A stretch of DNA of 64,000 bases from BOG-932 sp965276835 (GCA_965276835.1 OZ255631.1:5084001-5148000); one strand, 5' to 3'. Shown: positions 1 to 8,213, counted from the first letter of the stretch. Translations and numbers: made by a program. The notes: generated by a model from the sequence alone, not told the origin.

Positions 1-224
1 CCTTCGACGAAGATATTCCTTGCATAGGCATCGTAGGCGAACCACCACCAGAAGAACGCCGGCGGCTGATAGACGGGCCAACCGAGAAGCTCGAACCAGG
101 GATGTCCGAGTTGAGGCTGGTACGCCAGACGCCATGCCACCCATTCCGTCGCTCCCCAGACGAAGGCGAGCACGACAACGGTGACGAGGAGCACCTGGCC
201 CCAGAGGATCTTGGTCGCGGACAT
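1..224 (-). CDS. traG: Conjugal transfer coupling protein TraG, N-terminal part (runs off left edge)
   Basis: The minus-strand frame opens with ATG at 224 and stays open for 74 codons to the window edge. The protein starts MSATKILWGQ and has two hydrophobic stretches, around residues 8-22 and 44-64, separated by a WVAWRLAYQP loop. A short N-terminal pair of membrane helices followed by a cytoplasmic ATPase is the layout of VirD4/TraG coupling proteins, which link the relaxosome to the type IV secretion channel. The ATPase part lies outside the window. It reads in the same direction as the relaxase, and the N-terminal sequence resembles TraG of alphaproteobacterial ICEs. The name rests on that resemblance and the context. 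Confidence 0.72.
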   Translation of the reverse strand, partial: MSATKILWGQVLLVTVVVLAFVWGATEWVAWRLAYQPQLGHPWFELLGWPVYQPPAFFWWWFAYDAYARNIFVE

Positions 225-399
225 GGCGACGCAGGATCAGGATGGCTCCCGCGATCGAGTGCAAGTCTCTTAAGGCGATCGTCGAAATGCCGGATAGGAC
301 AGCGCAGAAATCGGATGATTCGCGCGAGACAGCGATTACGATTGGGACAGTACACGCCGGATCGGGATGTCCGTTGGCGGAGACTATGAAGAGGAAATC

Positions 400-792
400 A
401 TGGAGCAAGAGCCGTCACGCGCCGATCGCCGCGATCTCGCCCGAGGCGCGAAGTCGCTCGTCGAGACATGCGTTCGCAACACCTTCCTCGAGGATCTTCA
501 TGCCGGGACTTTCCCAGGATCGGAAACCGGCGACTACAGCGACGTGAAAGTTGTCACGCCTTATGGCGAAATCCCATGGACCGACCTCTCGCGAATTTCG
601 GACGCGGAGATGAAACGGTTGATGACCGAGATCGTGAACAGGGTATTCACCTATCTGAGCTATCCCGACGAATTGGCTCAGCTCTCTGCCTCGGCCCGCA
701 AATGGAACCAACCCCGGCTCGATGCCAACCTCATGCGGACTTTACGACGGCGTAAAGCCGCGGCCTCGCCCCCGAATGAGAGTTCGACCTAA
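400..792 (+). CDS. Hypothetical protein of the ICE backbone
   Basis: A 130-residue protein starting MEQEPSRADR. I chose the ATG at 400 over the in-frame ATG at 367 because a GAGGAA ribosome-binding site lies just before it. It is soluble and charged, with no signal peptide or membrane segment. The middle contains a VTPYGEIPWTDLSRISD stretch and a helical segment, and the end is basic (LRRRKAAA). It is transcribed divergently from traG and convergently towards the relaxase. I know no function; the position between traG and the relaxase suggests an accessory role in transfer, which is inference. Confidence 0.6.
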   Translation: MEQEPSRADRRDLARGAKSLVETCVRNTFLEDLHAGTFPGSETGDYSDVKVVTPYGEIPWTDLSRISDAEMKRLMTEIVNRVFTYLSYPDELAQLSASARKWNQPRLDANLMRTLRRRKAAASPPNESST

Positions 793-834
793 GGCCCGCG
801 CTTACCGGGTCGGACGGCGGTCCAGCCGATGATC

Positions 835-2589
835 TCAGAGGCCGAGGCCGCGCTTGCGCCCAAAGCTCCAGTCCACATTGCCGCCCGGGATCAACGTGCC
901 GGATACCTGCCGTCCGAGCTGCTGCTCCAATGCCGGCCGCCAAGGCACGAGCTGGAAGCCCATCCCGTCATCGATCATGGCGAAGCGGCCGGATGAGAGC
1001 GTGACGCGCTGCCGGTAGACGCCGGATACATGCTCGCCATCTGCAGAGGGTCGATGCGGGAGCCCTGTCTCAGCCGACAGTCTCGCCACTGCATCACCCA
1101 GCTCTCGCCGACGCAGCGTGTTGATGAGATCGCGGGCGAAGGTGATGCGTTGGCCCTGACGTTGCGCCAGGCCCTGCTCGACAAGATGATCGACACGCCG
1201 CTCCATTGCCTCGTGGACCTCGGCACCGAAGCCACCGCCGCTGAGCGCGGGCTCCTTCGCGAGAAGCTGGCGGTCGATCCAGGTCGCACCCGGCGCCGAG
1301 ACCTGCGCTTCGATCGTCAGATCGGATCGCGTGGCGAGCGACAGGCGGTTTCGCCCGGAGGCATCCTCGTAGGATCGCGTCTCCACGAGGGCGCCGGGCC
1401 GGGCGTCGCCGGTCACGTCCAGATCGGAGAAGGTGAGATGATGCGTGCGCCCATCGACACCTTCGATGATGGCGAAGGCGGTCCCCTTCAGTTCGTCGTG
1501 AAGACCACGTGCGACAAGTCGGCCGACCACCGGCTCGGCCGCGGCGTCTCCGTGCAGGGCGAAGGCGGCGATATCCGGCGTGTTGCCTGTGGCTGTCATT
1601 GCCCGGTGCATGGTCTTGATGATGTCGCCACGGGTGCCGAGGTCGCGGAGAGCCGGCTCGAGGCCCGGATTCAGGGTCCAGCGCGCCGAACCGACTTGCT
1701 CGGCGAGACCGAGGCGTTCGAGTTTGGCGGCGCGGCCGAGCATCAGCCGGCGTAACTCAGGGTTTTCGCCGGCCTCGCCTGGGCGCAGATCGACAATGCC
1801 TCCGCCTTCGTCGGAGATGTCGCGCAGCGATCGATCGAGGCTGGTCCAGTGTTCCGCCTCAACCTCCTTCCCCAATGCGGTCCGGATGTCTAGCTCGGTT
1901 CGCGGCCCCAGTTCCAGGCTGACCCGCTCGGCAGCGCGGGCGCGAAAGCCATGGCTGACATAGTCGCGGCTGATCACCAGATCCTTGCCGTCGTCGGCGC
2001 GACCGCGCACCAGGACGTGGATGTGGGGATTGTCGGTGTTCCAGTGATCGACCGCCACCCAATCGAGCTTGGTGCCGAGATCCCGTTCGGCGTCGGACAT
2101 CAGCTCGCGCGTGAATGCACGCAGGTCAGCCATCTCTCCCGCGTCTTCGGGCGACACGGTGAAGCGAAAATGATGCCGATCGTCCCCGCATCGTTCCGCG
2201 AAAGCCTTAGCGTCGGCCTCATCCGATCGCGCGTCGAACATCCGTGCATCCGCGCCGTCGCGGGTGACGCCCTCGCGCTTCAGATAGGCCACATGCTTCG
2301 TGAGCGGGGCCGAGCGGAACGTCTTGCCCTGGTGGCGGACAATTCGCGTCATGATGACGACGCGTCTGCTGGGCGATCGTGACGACAGAGATAGGGCTGC
2401 GCGCCGGCCGCGCCCGAAGGTCGATCGTCCCTGCGTCCCCCGGGTCCGCCCGAATGACTTGCCGGTATGGCCCGCCTTGTTCGCGGCGCGCATGACCTCG
2501 CCGACAAAGCTCTTAGGCCGCTTGGCGCCTTGATTGCCATGGCGGATGCGGCCGGGGCGAACATTGAGGTCGTCGTCGCGGGTCGTCAC
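835..2589 (-). CDS. Conjugative relaxase, VirD2-like with DUF3363
   Basis: A 584-residue protein that would nick the transfer origin and pilot the strand into the recipient. The relaxase metal-binding signature DHWNTDNPHIH is at residues 181-191, and a basic, Arg/Gly/Ser-rich N-terminal arm covers about residues 1-75. The long C-terminal half fits the DUF3363 extension of alphaproteobacterial ICE relaxases. It starts with GTG at 2589, overlapping the stop of the 84-codon frame upstream by four bases (GTGA). An internal ATG at codon 80 would lose the conserved arm, so the long start is preferred. No lesion is visible. Confidence 0.85.
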   Translation of the reverse strand: MTTRDDDLNVRPGRIRHGNQGAKRPKSFVGEVMRAANKAGHTGKSFGRTRGTQGRSTFGRGRRAALSLSSRSPSRRVVIMTRIVRHQGKTFRSAPLTKHVAYLKREGVTRDGADARMFDARSDEADAKAFAERCGDDRHHFRFTVSPEDAGEMADLRAFTRELMSDAERDLGTKLDWVAVDHWNTDNPHIHVLVRGRADDGKDLVISRDYVSHGFRARAAERVSLELGPRTELDIRTALGKEVEAEHWTSLDRSLRDISDEGGGIVDLRPGEAGENPELRRLMLGRAAKLERLGLAEQVGSARWTLNPGLEPALRDLGTRGDIIKTMHRAMTATGNTPDIAAFALHGDAAAEPVVGRLVARGLHDELKGTAFAIIEGVDGRTHHLTFSDLDVTGDARPGALVETRSYEDASGRNRLSLATRSDLTIEAQVSAPGATWIDRQLLAKEPALSGGGFGAEVHEAMERRVDHLVEQGLAQRQGQRITFARDLINTLRRRELGDAVARLSAETGLPHRPSADGEHVSGVYRQRVTLSSGRFAMIDDGMGFQLVPWRPALEQQLGRQVSGTLIPGGNVDWSFGRKRGLGL

Positions 2590-2840
2590 GGTTCCCGGAG
2601 CCTTCCAAAATGCGGGCGATGGCGCTCGGGGGATTGAAATCGTTGAGATATTCGGAGCGAGCGCCGGCAGGGCTGATGGGCCGCATGGTCAAAATGTCTA
2701 ACCCAACCAACCACATACGCCGACCCATGGGCGGCGCTTTTATCTTGCCGTCGGTCGCTCGTGGATTCCGGCACTCCCTGTCCGACACTCAAATGTCCGC
2801 CGAAGCCCGCCAGACCACGATAAAGCCCGCTTGCGCTCAT
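2586..2840 (-). CDS. Small ORF coupled between transglycosylase and relaxase
   Basis: An 84-residue frame starting MSASGLYRGL. The amino-acid composition (Ser, His and Arg rich) is not convincing by itself. Its boundaries are: the start codon overlaps the stop of the transglycosylase gene by four bases (ATGA) and its stop overlaps the GTG start of the relaxase by four bases (GTGA), which is what translational coupling looks like. I recognise no domain. It could be an accessory relaxosome protein, or a non-conserved frame that only serves to couple translation. The transfer origin may also lie in or near this stretch, but I could not identify it. Confidence 0.42.
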   Translation of the reverse strand: MSASGLYRGLAGFGGHLSVGQGVPESTSDRRQDKSAAHGSAYVVGWVRHFDHAAHQPCRRSLRISQRFQSPERHRPHFGRLREP

Positions 2841-3679
2841 GGCTTCGGATTTCGACGGGCGATCGTGACGAACAGCCCGTCCGATCGTGGAGCGAGCGCT
2901 GTCCAATCTTCGGCGGTCTTGCTATTCGATGCCGGACTGTCACTAGCATCTGCTGATGGCCGAGGTTTTGCCGGACTGCTGTCGGCGCGCGCCGCGAACA
3001 GCGGGGCGTCGATCCAGGAGTGTTCCACAGCGGCGACACTTATCGCGTCGTCGACCGGCCGAACATCAATCAGCGGAGCAAGCAAAGCGACGTAGGCGCG
3101 TGTCTCGTCCGGTAGCGGCTGGCCGGTCTTCAGATGGTTCTCGTACCGAGCCGGACCTGCATTATAGGCGGCCAGAAAACCAGCCGAACCGTAGCGGTCA
3201 TGCAGTTCGCGCAGATATGCGGCACCGGCCAGAATATTGTCGTGCGGATCCCACGGGTCGGCGCCGAGACCATAATCCGCCCGCAAGATCGTCCATGTCT
3301 CCGGCATGATCTGCATCAGGCCCGTTGCGCCTTTGGATGACAGAGCATGCACATCGCCGTTGCTTTCGACCTGCATGACGGCGCGTATCCAGGATTCAGG
3401 CAGATCAAACCGTTGCGCCGCCTCGGCGATAAATCCTGTAATCGACTCGGCTGCGGATTGGCCGCTCGCCGATACCACTGTCGACGTCGTCTCAGCACTC
3501 ACCGTCCTGGTCGCCAACAACACCGAAGTGATCGTTGCGACGATGACGAACGCCGCTGCCCGCGTGCGCCGCGACGAAATCGGGATCGTCTCGGCCGCTT
3601 GAGCCATGGCCGGGAAGGAGGAAGGGATCGATCTCGGCGACGGCGACCGACCGGAGAGATATCGACGGATTGTCGGCAT
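2837..3679 (-). CDS. Lytic transglycosylase (SLT family) of the transfer system
   Basis: A 280-residue peptidoglycan lytic transglycosylase that would open the wall for the conjugative channel. Residues 41-58 form a hydrophobic export or anchor segment after a basic N-terminus. The SLT domain follows: catalytic Glu105 in MQVES, the GATGLMQIMP motif at 117-126, and a later AYNAGP motif. The start at 3679 (MPTIRRYL) sits nine bases after the traF stop; a start at codon 25 (MAQAAE) would give a more usual signal peptide. The gene is intact and in the minus-strand transfer operon. Confidence 0.85.
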   Translation of the reverse strand: MPTIRRYLSGRSPSPRSIPSSFPAMAQAAETIPISSRRTRAAAFVIVATITSVLLATRTVSAETTSTVVSASGQSAAESITGFIAEAAQRFDLPESWIRAVMQVESNGDVHALSSKGATGLMQIMPETWTILRADYGLGADPWDPHDNILAGAAYLRELHDRYGSAGFLAAYNAGPARYENHLKTGQPLPDETRAYVALLAPLIDVRPVDDAISVAAVEHSWIDAPLFAARADSSPAKPRPSADASDSPASNSKTAEDWTALAPRSDGLFVTIARRNPKP

Positions 3680-3687
3680 AGTCGGCC

Positions 3688-4192
3688 CTACTCGTTGACC
3701 CACAGAGGTTCGGCTTGGCCGACGATCGTCGAGGCGGGGAGCGAGCCGAAATACCGGCTATCCAGAGAGTCCTTGGACTGCCGGTTCATCAGAAAGACTT
3801 CGCCTGCCGGAACGACACGGCAGCCCTGCCACACGGGGAGGACCCGACCGCGCCGATCGCGTTCGAGCTTCGCCCATTGCGATGCCGTCGACGGTGATGG
3901 TGCGATCCGTGCGGCAGACGACCTGGCCTGGAAGGGCGAGGATGTGTTTCAGGAGCGGCACGTCTTTGGGCAGGTAGCCGCGATCGGCGAGGAAGCGCGC
4001 GAGCGGTTCCGGTGCCTTGACGACGACCAATTCCGTGACGTGGAGCGCTCCTGCCGGCCGCATAGCATAGAGACCGATGGGGACGCTGGCGCTGGCGTTC
4101 CAAATCAGTTTCGGCGTCGGCTGAAAGAGCGCGGCGAGCCCGGTGGCCAGCGCCGCCAAACATGCCGTGATGGCTACTCCACGATGCGTCAT
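3688..4192 (-). pseudogene. traF: TraF-type S26 signal peptidase, frameshifted
   Basis: The first frame gives an N-terminal membrane helix, the catalytic Ser motif SASVPIGLY (Ser36) and the catalytic Lys in LLKHILALPG (Lys82), as in conjugal-transfer peptidases of family S26 that mature the pilin. At 3873-3875, a GGG on the coding strand, the frame changes. The adjacent frame then continues with RRGRVLPVWQGCRVV, VFLMNRQS and a C-terminal LWVNE ending at TAG 3688. One surplus G explains everything; removing it would give about 167 residues, the family's usual size. The start overlaps the DUF2840 stop by ATGA. Either a real inactivating mutation or a consensus error. Confidence 0.82.
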
Positions 4193-4668
4193 GACAGGGA
4201 CCTCTGCCGCAGAATCCAGGCGGTGTGGCGTTCGCGTGTGTAGGGACGCGGCTCGCTGCCGGTGATCAACCGGTTGTGAACGTGCCGCCAGTGATCGGGG
4301 CAGGCATCGGCCGGATCGACGCCCGCCTGCTCGACGGCGTCGATCGCCTGCAGCACCCGTTCGACCTTCGGCCAGCCGGAGGCGCGCAGCAGGATTTCGC
4401 CACCGGGCCGCACATAGCCGACAGTTGAAAACGCCTCGTTGGGCCTCACGGCGCGCAGAATGTCGACGCGAGAGACGATGGTGCCGAAGTCGTTCGCGGC
4501 CCAGCGGACATAGGCGAAGATGCTGTTCGGAGCGAAGCTGAGGATGCGTCGCCGGCGATCGAGGATCTGTTCGGCGACATCGTGGCCGAAGCGGATCCAG
4601 TGCTCGATTTGCTTCTCCATCCAGATCAGCTCGACATGGGTGAGGTCACCAGGTGGGAGCCCGCTCAT
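4189..4668 (-). CDS. DUF2840 family protein
   Basis: A 159-residue protein starting MSGLPPGDLTHVEL, matching the DUF2840 family that accompanies parA and traF in alphaproteobacterial ICEs. Recognisable stretches are IEHWIRFGHD, the WAANDFGTI segment, and a C-terminal DHWRHVHNRL. Function unknown. I chose ATG 4668 over longer upstream in-frame starts because it overlaps the stop of the preceding small gene as ATGA, the pattern used throughout this operon. It ends four bases into traF. It has no membrane segment, so a cytoplasmic role in partition or regulation of transfer is more likely than a channel role; this is inference. Confidence 0.78.
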   Translation of the reverse strand: MSGLPPGDLTHVELIWMEKQIEHWIRFGHDVAEQILDRRRRILSFAPNSIFAYVRWAANDFGTIVSRVDILRAVRPNEAFSTVGYVRPGGEILLRASGWPKVERVLQAIDAVEQAGVDPADACPDHWRHVHNRLITGSEPRPYTRERHTAWILRQRSLS

Positions 4669-4916
4669 GGCGGGGCTCCGCCGTCGTCGGGGAATTCGCG
4701 GGCAAACAGCGCTCGCAGCATGTCGGCGACTGTGAGACCACGGCGGAACGCCGCGACCTTGATCCGGCCGCGCAGGGCGGGGGTGACGTCGATGGTCAAA
4801 CGTGCGGTAAATTCGTCGCTCGGACTGCGATCGGCGGCTCGATCCGGCGCACGGACCCATGATTCCGGATCGCCGGGTCGGGAGGCAAAGCGACGCTTCG
4901 GCTGCCGCCCTGTCAT
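4665..4916 (-). CDS. Small ParA-partner protein, ribbon-helix-helix type
   Basis: An 83-residue protein. The first 35 residues are basic and disordered (RQPKRRFASR). The remainder, FTARLTIDVTPALRGRIKVAAFRRGLTV in two overlapping stretches, has the beta strand then two helices expected of a ribbon-helix-helix DNA-binding fold. It sits immediately after parA with an ATGA overlap, and the next gene overlaps it the same way. That arrangement is typical of the centromere-binding partner of a small ParA, so it probably binds a partition site and autoregulates. The fold is inferred from pattern only. Confidence 0.65.
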   Translation of the reverse strand: MTGRQPKRRFASRPGDPESWVRAPDRAADRSPSDEFTARLTIDVTPALRGRIKVAAFRRGLTVADMLRALFAREFPDDGGAPP

Positions 4917-5551
4917 AACGCCTGCCCGCCGACTTCGCAGGCGAGCGCCGCGATTTCGCGCGAGGCCAGACTGTCCTCGTCGAGTTCCGAGACGAGCCGG
5001 CCGGATCGCGCCGCCTCGGCAAAGACCACGCGCTGGCCGATACGCGTAGCGAGCACGGGAGGTTCATGATCGGCAAGCGCCTCTGCGGTTTCGCGGGCGA
5101 TGATCGTGCGCACAGCGCAGCGATTGAGCACGAAGCGGGTGACAACTTGGGGACGGAATATCCGGGCTTCGTCGATTAGCCGCAGAACCTCACCCGACGC
5201 CCACCCATCGAAAGGCGATGGCTGCGCTGGAATCAGAACCAGGTCGGCGGCAAGCAGCGCCGAACGCGTCAGCCCGGCGACGCGGGGCGGCCCATCGATG
5301 ACGACATGGTCGACGTCGCGGGCAAACGCCGGCGCTTCCCGGTGGAGCGTGTCGCGCGCAAGCCCGACGACACCGAACAGCCTCGGCCAGCCCTCTTTCA
5401 ATCGCTGTTCGGACCAGTCGAGCGCCGAGCCCTGCGGGTCGGCGTCGATCAGCGTGACACGCTTCCCTTTCCGGGCCCATGCGCCGGCAAGGTGCAGGGC
5501 GAGGGTCGTCTTGCCGACCCCGCCTTTCTGGTTGAGGAACGCGACGATCAT
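4913..5551 (-). CDS. parA: ParA-family partition ATPase
   Basis: A 212-residue deviant Walker-A ATPase. The motif KGGVGKTT is at residues 9-16, followed by LIDADPQGSALDW (Walker A') and VVIDGPP (Walker B). The lack of an N-terminal helix-turn-helix and the short length place it with small type Ib ParA proteins, which work with a small DNA-binding partner to hold low-copy or excised circular DNA. I chose ATG 5551 (MIVAFLNQ) over an upstream in-frame start because it overlaps the repA stop by ATGA. The downstream 83-residue protein is the likely partner. Confidence 0.88.
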   Translation of the reverse strand: MIVAFLNQKGGVGKTTLALHLAGAWARKGKRVTLIDADPQGSALDWSEQRLKEGWPRLFGVVGLARDTLHREAPAFARDVDHVVIDGPPRVAGLTRSALLAADLVLIPAQPSPFDGWASGEVLRLIDEARIFRPQVVTRFVLNRCAVRTIIARETAEALADHEPPVLATRIGQRVVFAEAARSGRLVSELDEDSLASREIAALACEVGGQAL

Positions 5552-6603
5552 AGGTCGCGATTCCCGGTTTTCCACAGGCGGCGCCCGCCCTCAACATCGG
5601 AAGCGTTAGAGTCTTCTTTGTTAGACTCTAAGTTACGCGGGCCGTAAGGGATTGGTCTTAATCGGGAAAGTCGGGCTGCCGGTTCCTGATAGCACGCGGT
5701 GCCGGTTCCCGATGGCACGTGCCTGTTGGTTCCCGAAAGCACGTTCGCATTAACATCTTGTCCACAGGGATTTGTTGAAGCCGGTGGCCGCGTGAATACG
5801 AGCAGTTCACGTCCGCCTGGTGCGCGTTCGACGGCGAGGCGATAGCCCGGCAGCGGCTGGCGTTTCGCCATGTCCCGCAATTCGAAGGCGAAGCGCTTGA
5901 ACGGCGACAGGCTCGCCGACTTGACATGCAGGTGCCTGAATTCGAACCGCCAGCCGGCCCGTTGCCGGCCGGCATGTTTGCGGACCAGGCGGTAGAGCCA
6001 GCGCTCCAGTCCGCCAGTGAGAGCGAAATATTCGCGGTGGATGGTCAGAACGAGCGCATCGTCGAGAACCGCGCGATAGAACCAGTCCGGCACGATGAGG
6101 TCGATACCGTCGGGACGACCGTGTGCGTCCGCGCGCTCGGTCCACTCATTGATCCATGAGAAGCGGTGCATGCGCCGCTCGCTGACCTGCCGTAGCGAGG
6201 TCGCGACTGTGGTCGATTGCAGCCGGTCGAGCGCGGCTTTCAGCCGGTGATAGTCGCGCACGCTCGTGCCGCGGCCGATGAAGGTCAGGATTTCGTGCGG
6301 CGTCGCGGCCATCAGGCGCGATGTGCGCAGGCCGGCGTCGCGGGCCTCGACGATCTGGCTGGCGGCCCAGATCAGTACGTCGGCATCCCAGATTGTCGCC
6401 ATGCCGTGCTCCGGCACCGCCTCGACACGGATGGTGATGGCGTCCGTTCGGAAATCGATGGGCGTGACGCGATGGGTCTTGGCGAGGCTGAAGAACGGAT
6501 AGGCCATGAGGTCTTGCGCGTCTCTTGGTGCAAGATCGCCGGGCAAAGCGCGAAACAGCTCGAGTTGTTCACGCTCAGATTTGGTGCGGTGTCGCCCTGG
6601 CAC
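5548..6603 (-). CDS. repA: RepA-like replication initiator protein
   Basis: A 351-residue protein of the replication-initiator-protein-A family found in alphaproteobacterial plasmids and ICEs. The conserved body spans roughly residues 20-250, with stretches such as MAYPFFSLAK, IWDADVLIWA, RLQSTTV and LTGGLERWLYRL. The C-terminal 90 residues look low in constraint and hold three copies of a 16-bp repeat that make the protein read VLSGT, VPSGT and then a related copy. GTG 6603 is the start, 12 bases after the AlpA-type stop. In an ICE such a protein can let the excised circle replicate; that role here is inference. Confidence 0.82.
   Translation of the reverse strand: MPGRHRTKSEREQLELFRALPGDLAPRDAQDLMAYPFFSLAKTHRVTPIDFRTDAITIRVEAVPEHGMATIWDADVLIWAASQIVEARDAGLRTSRLMAATPHEILTFIGRGTSVRDYHRLKAALDRLQSTTVATSLRQVSERRMHRFSWINEWTERADAHGRPDGIDLIVPDWFYRAVLDDALVLTIHREYFALTGGLERWLYRLVRKHAGRQRAGWRFEFRHLHVKSASLSPFKRFAFELRDMAKRQPLPGYRLAVERAPGGRELLVFTRPPASTNPCGQDVNANVLSGTNRHVPSGTGTACYQEPAARLSRLRPIPYGPRNLESNKEDSNASDVEGGRRLWKTGNRDL
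5681..5743 (-). repeat. Three iteron-like direct repeats inside repA
   Basis: On the minus strand three 16-bp copies, CGTGCTTTCGGGAACC, CGTGCCATCGGGAACC and CGTGCTATCAGGAACC, begin at 5743, 5719 and 5696, spaced 24 and 23 bases apart. They differ at only a few positions. Regular near two-helical-turn spacing inside an initiator gene is typical of Rep-binding iterons, so this may be part of a replication origin. They lie in the low-constraint C-terminal part of the gene. Confidence 0.6.
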
Positions 6604-6615
6604 GGCGGAACGGGC

Positions 6616-6900
6616 TCAGCGGCGAGCCTGGCCGGCATCAGCCGGCGGGAGGGAAGGGTGACGCTTCGCCGGCAGGACCGTGCCGATGCCGGGATCGGAG
6701 GTCGACGCTTTAGCGCCGCGCTCAACCCACGCTTGAAGGTCTTCCAGGCGATAGACCACGCGACCGCCGAGCTTCGAATAGCGCGGTCCGGTGCCGTAGA
6801 TGCGGTGCTTTTCCAGGGTGCGGATGGATAGGCCGACGAAGCGGGCGGCCTCGGGCGTGCGCAGATAGCGTTGCGGCAGGCCGGCTTGTTGAGCGGACAT
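6616..6900 (-). CDS. AlpA-type helix-turn-helix DNA-binding protein
   Basis: A 94-residue protein. RYLRTPEAARFVGLSIRTLE followed by a KHRIYGTGP wing and YRLEDLQAWV is the winged helix pattern of the MerR/AlpA/excisionase group. The C-terminal 25 residues look disordered. A GGAGG site precedes ATG 6900. It is the first gene of the repA-parA operon, with 12 bases to repA. Such proteins act either as activators of ICE genes or as recombination directionality factors; a second, similar protein sits next to the integrase, so this one more likely regulates replication and transfer. Confidence 0.8.
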   Translation of the reverse strand: MSAQQAGLPQRYLRTPEAARFVGLSIRTLEKHRIYGTGPRYSKLGGRVVYRLEDLQAWVERGAKASTSDPGIGTVLPAKRHPSLPPADAGQARR

Positions 6901-7252
6901 GGGGAACCTCCGTGATCCTTTCGGTGGCCGCCGGACGTGGGCGGCCGTCGGGGATCACGGTGGCGGAGGAACCCCATGTGGAGGGATGGTGATGTCACGG
7001 GGTGGTGAGTTCGCCACCCTTTGATCGAGATTGGCAAAGCTACGCCAGCAAATGACCAAGGGGGGCCTTGATTACTTTGGCCATTGATAGCTGCTTATCG
7101 CCCATATTGGCCGTTTAACAAACTATAACCGCACCCCAAAAGTGGACATTCAGCCGAACACGTGAGGCGGCACGTCTGTGCCTAGGCAATCGAAATCGCC
7201 ACCCGGACATTGGCCCCTGGCGCCGGTCCGACGCCTGGGTCCAATGTTCCGG
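6901..7252. other. Intergenic region upstream of the repA operon
   Basis: No gene is supported in these 352 bases. The first part must hold the promoter of the minus-strand AlpA-repA-parA operon. AT content rises around 7040-7140, which may mark the left junction of the SDR/TetR insert. I could not define a promoter or a terminal repeat. Confidence 0.3.
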
Positions 7253-8134
7253 TCAGGGTTGAATGTTCTCCAGATCATCCAGCAGGCTGGGGTGCGCCGG
7301 GGTCCAGCCCAGCGTCTGCTGCGTGTAGGTGCTGGATGAGGGCTGGTCGGCCAGAAAGATCGGGGCAAGGGGGCCATAGGTTTCCCTCGGCACCGGCTTC
7401 ACCGGCAGGCCAAGCCGCCGGCCAATGACCGCCGCGATATCGCGCACCCTGTCGCCCTCATCAGCTACCGCGTGCCAGGAGGTGCCGGCCTCCGCCCGCT
7501 CGAGCGCAATCCGGAACAGCACTGCCGCGTCTAGCGCGTGCACGGCCGGCCAGCGCTGCGCCCCGTCGCCCGGATAGCCTGCAACGCCGCTCTGCCGAGC
7601 GATGTTGGTCAGCAGCCCGGCGAAGCCGCCCTTTCCGTTGTTGTGCACCGTACGGGGCAGGCGCACCGCCGTGCTCCGAACCCCACGCGAGCCGAGTGCC
7701 AGCATCGCCGTCACCGCGCGGCCACGGCCGCCCACCGGCCCTTCGGTCAACGCCGGGTCAGCCTCGGTGGAGGGCCGGCTAGGCGTGAGGGGCGTACCGG
7801 AGACGGTGACCAGCGGGCGACTGCTACCGATCAGCGCCTCTCCGAGAGCAGCGATGGCCGCACTCTCCTCGGCGACCGCCTTCGTCAGTGCGTCAGGACC
7901 GCTGAAGTCGTTGGCGAACGCCAGATGGATCACCCCTTCGGCCTCCGCCGCGCCGGCGCGAAGTATATCCAGATCGGCCAGCGCGCCACGGAGCGACTCG
8001 GCGCCGGCGGTCTCGGCAGCCCGCGCCGAAGCGTCCGAGCGGGCGAGCGCCAGGACATTGTGACCGTGGCCGATGAGTTCGGCGACGACGGCAGAGCCGA
8101 TTAGACCAGTCGCACCGGTAACGAAAACACGCAT
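7253..8134 (-). CDS. NAD(P)-dependent SDR family oxidoreductase (extended, epimerase-like)
   Basis: A 293-residue protein of the extended short-chain dehydrogenase/epimerase superfamily. It opens MRVFVTGATGLIGSAVV, a Rossmann dinucleotide-binding motif at residues 6-15. A typical YxxxK active-site pair is not obvious, which suggests an atypical SDR, and the substrate cannot be predicted. It is divergent from a TetR regulator with a perfect 15-bp palindrome between them, so the pair is probably a small inducible detoxification unit. It interrupts the ICE backbone between AlpA and the DUF2285 genes, marking it as cargo. Confidence 0.82.
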   Translation of the reverse strand: MRVFVTGATGLIGSAVVAELIGHGHNVLALARSDASARAAETAGAESLRGALADLDILRAGAAEAEGVIHLAFANDFSGPDALTKAVAEESAAIAALGEALIGSSRPLVTVSGTPLTPSRPSTEADPALTEGPVGGRGRAVTAMLALGSRGVRSTAVRLPRTVHNNGKGGFAGLLTNIARQSGVAGYPGDGAQRWPAVHALDAAVLFRIALERAEAGTSWHAVADEGDRVRDIAAVIGRRLGLPVKPVPRETYGPLAPIFLADQPSSSTYTQQTLGWTPAHPSLLDDLENIQP

Positions 8135-8153
8135 GACGACACTCCGTGCTTAA

Positions 8154-8168
8154 TGTCAGTAACTGACA
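8154..8168. promoter_or_regulatory. Palindromic operator between SDR and TetR genes
   Basis: TGTCAGT-A-ACTGACA is a perfect inverted repeat with 7-bp arms around one base. It lies 19 bases upstream of the SDR start codon and 45 upstream of the TetR start, where a TetR dimer would repress both divergent genes. Binding by the adjacent TetR is inferred from position. Confidence 0.72.
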
Positions 8169-8213
8169 CATAGGAATGATGACAGCCACTAACAACACCC
8201 TTATATCGTTGGA

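Noticed and set aside
2590..2836. Possible oriT in front of the relaxase
   Set aside because: The position is right, but I found no clear inverted repeat with an adjacent nick-type sequence, and the coupled 84-codon frame explains the stretch.
4669..5145. Long in-frame extension upstream of the DUF2840 gene
   Set aside because: It lies antiphase to the small ParA partner and parA genes on the same strand; the ATGA overlap at 4665-4668 fixes the start.
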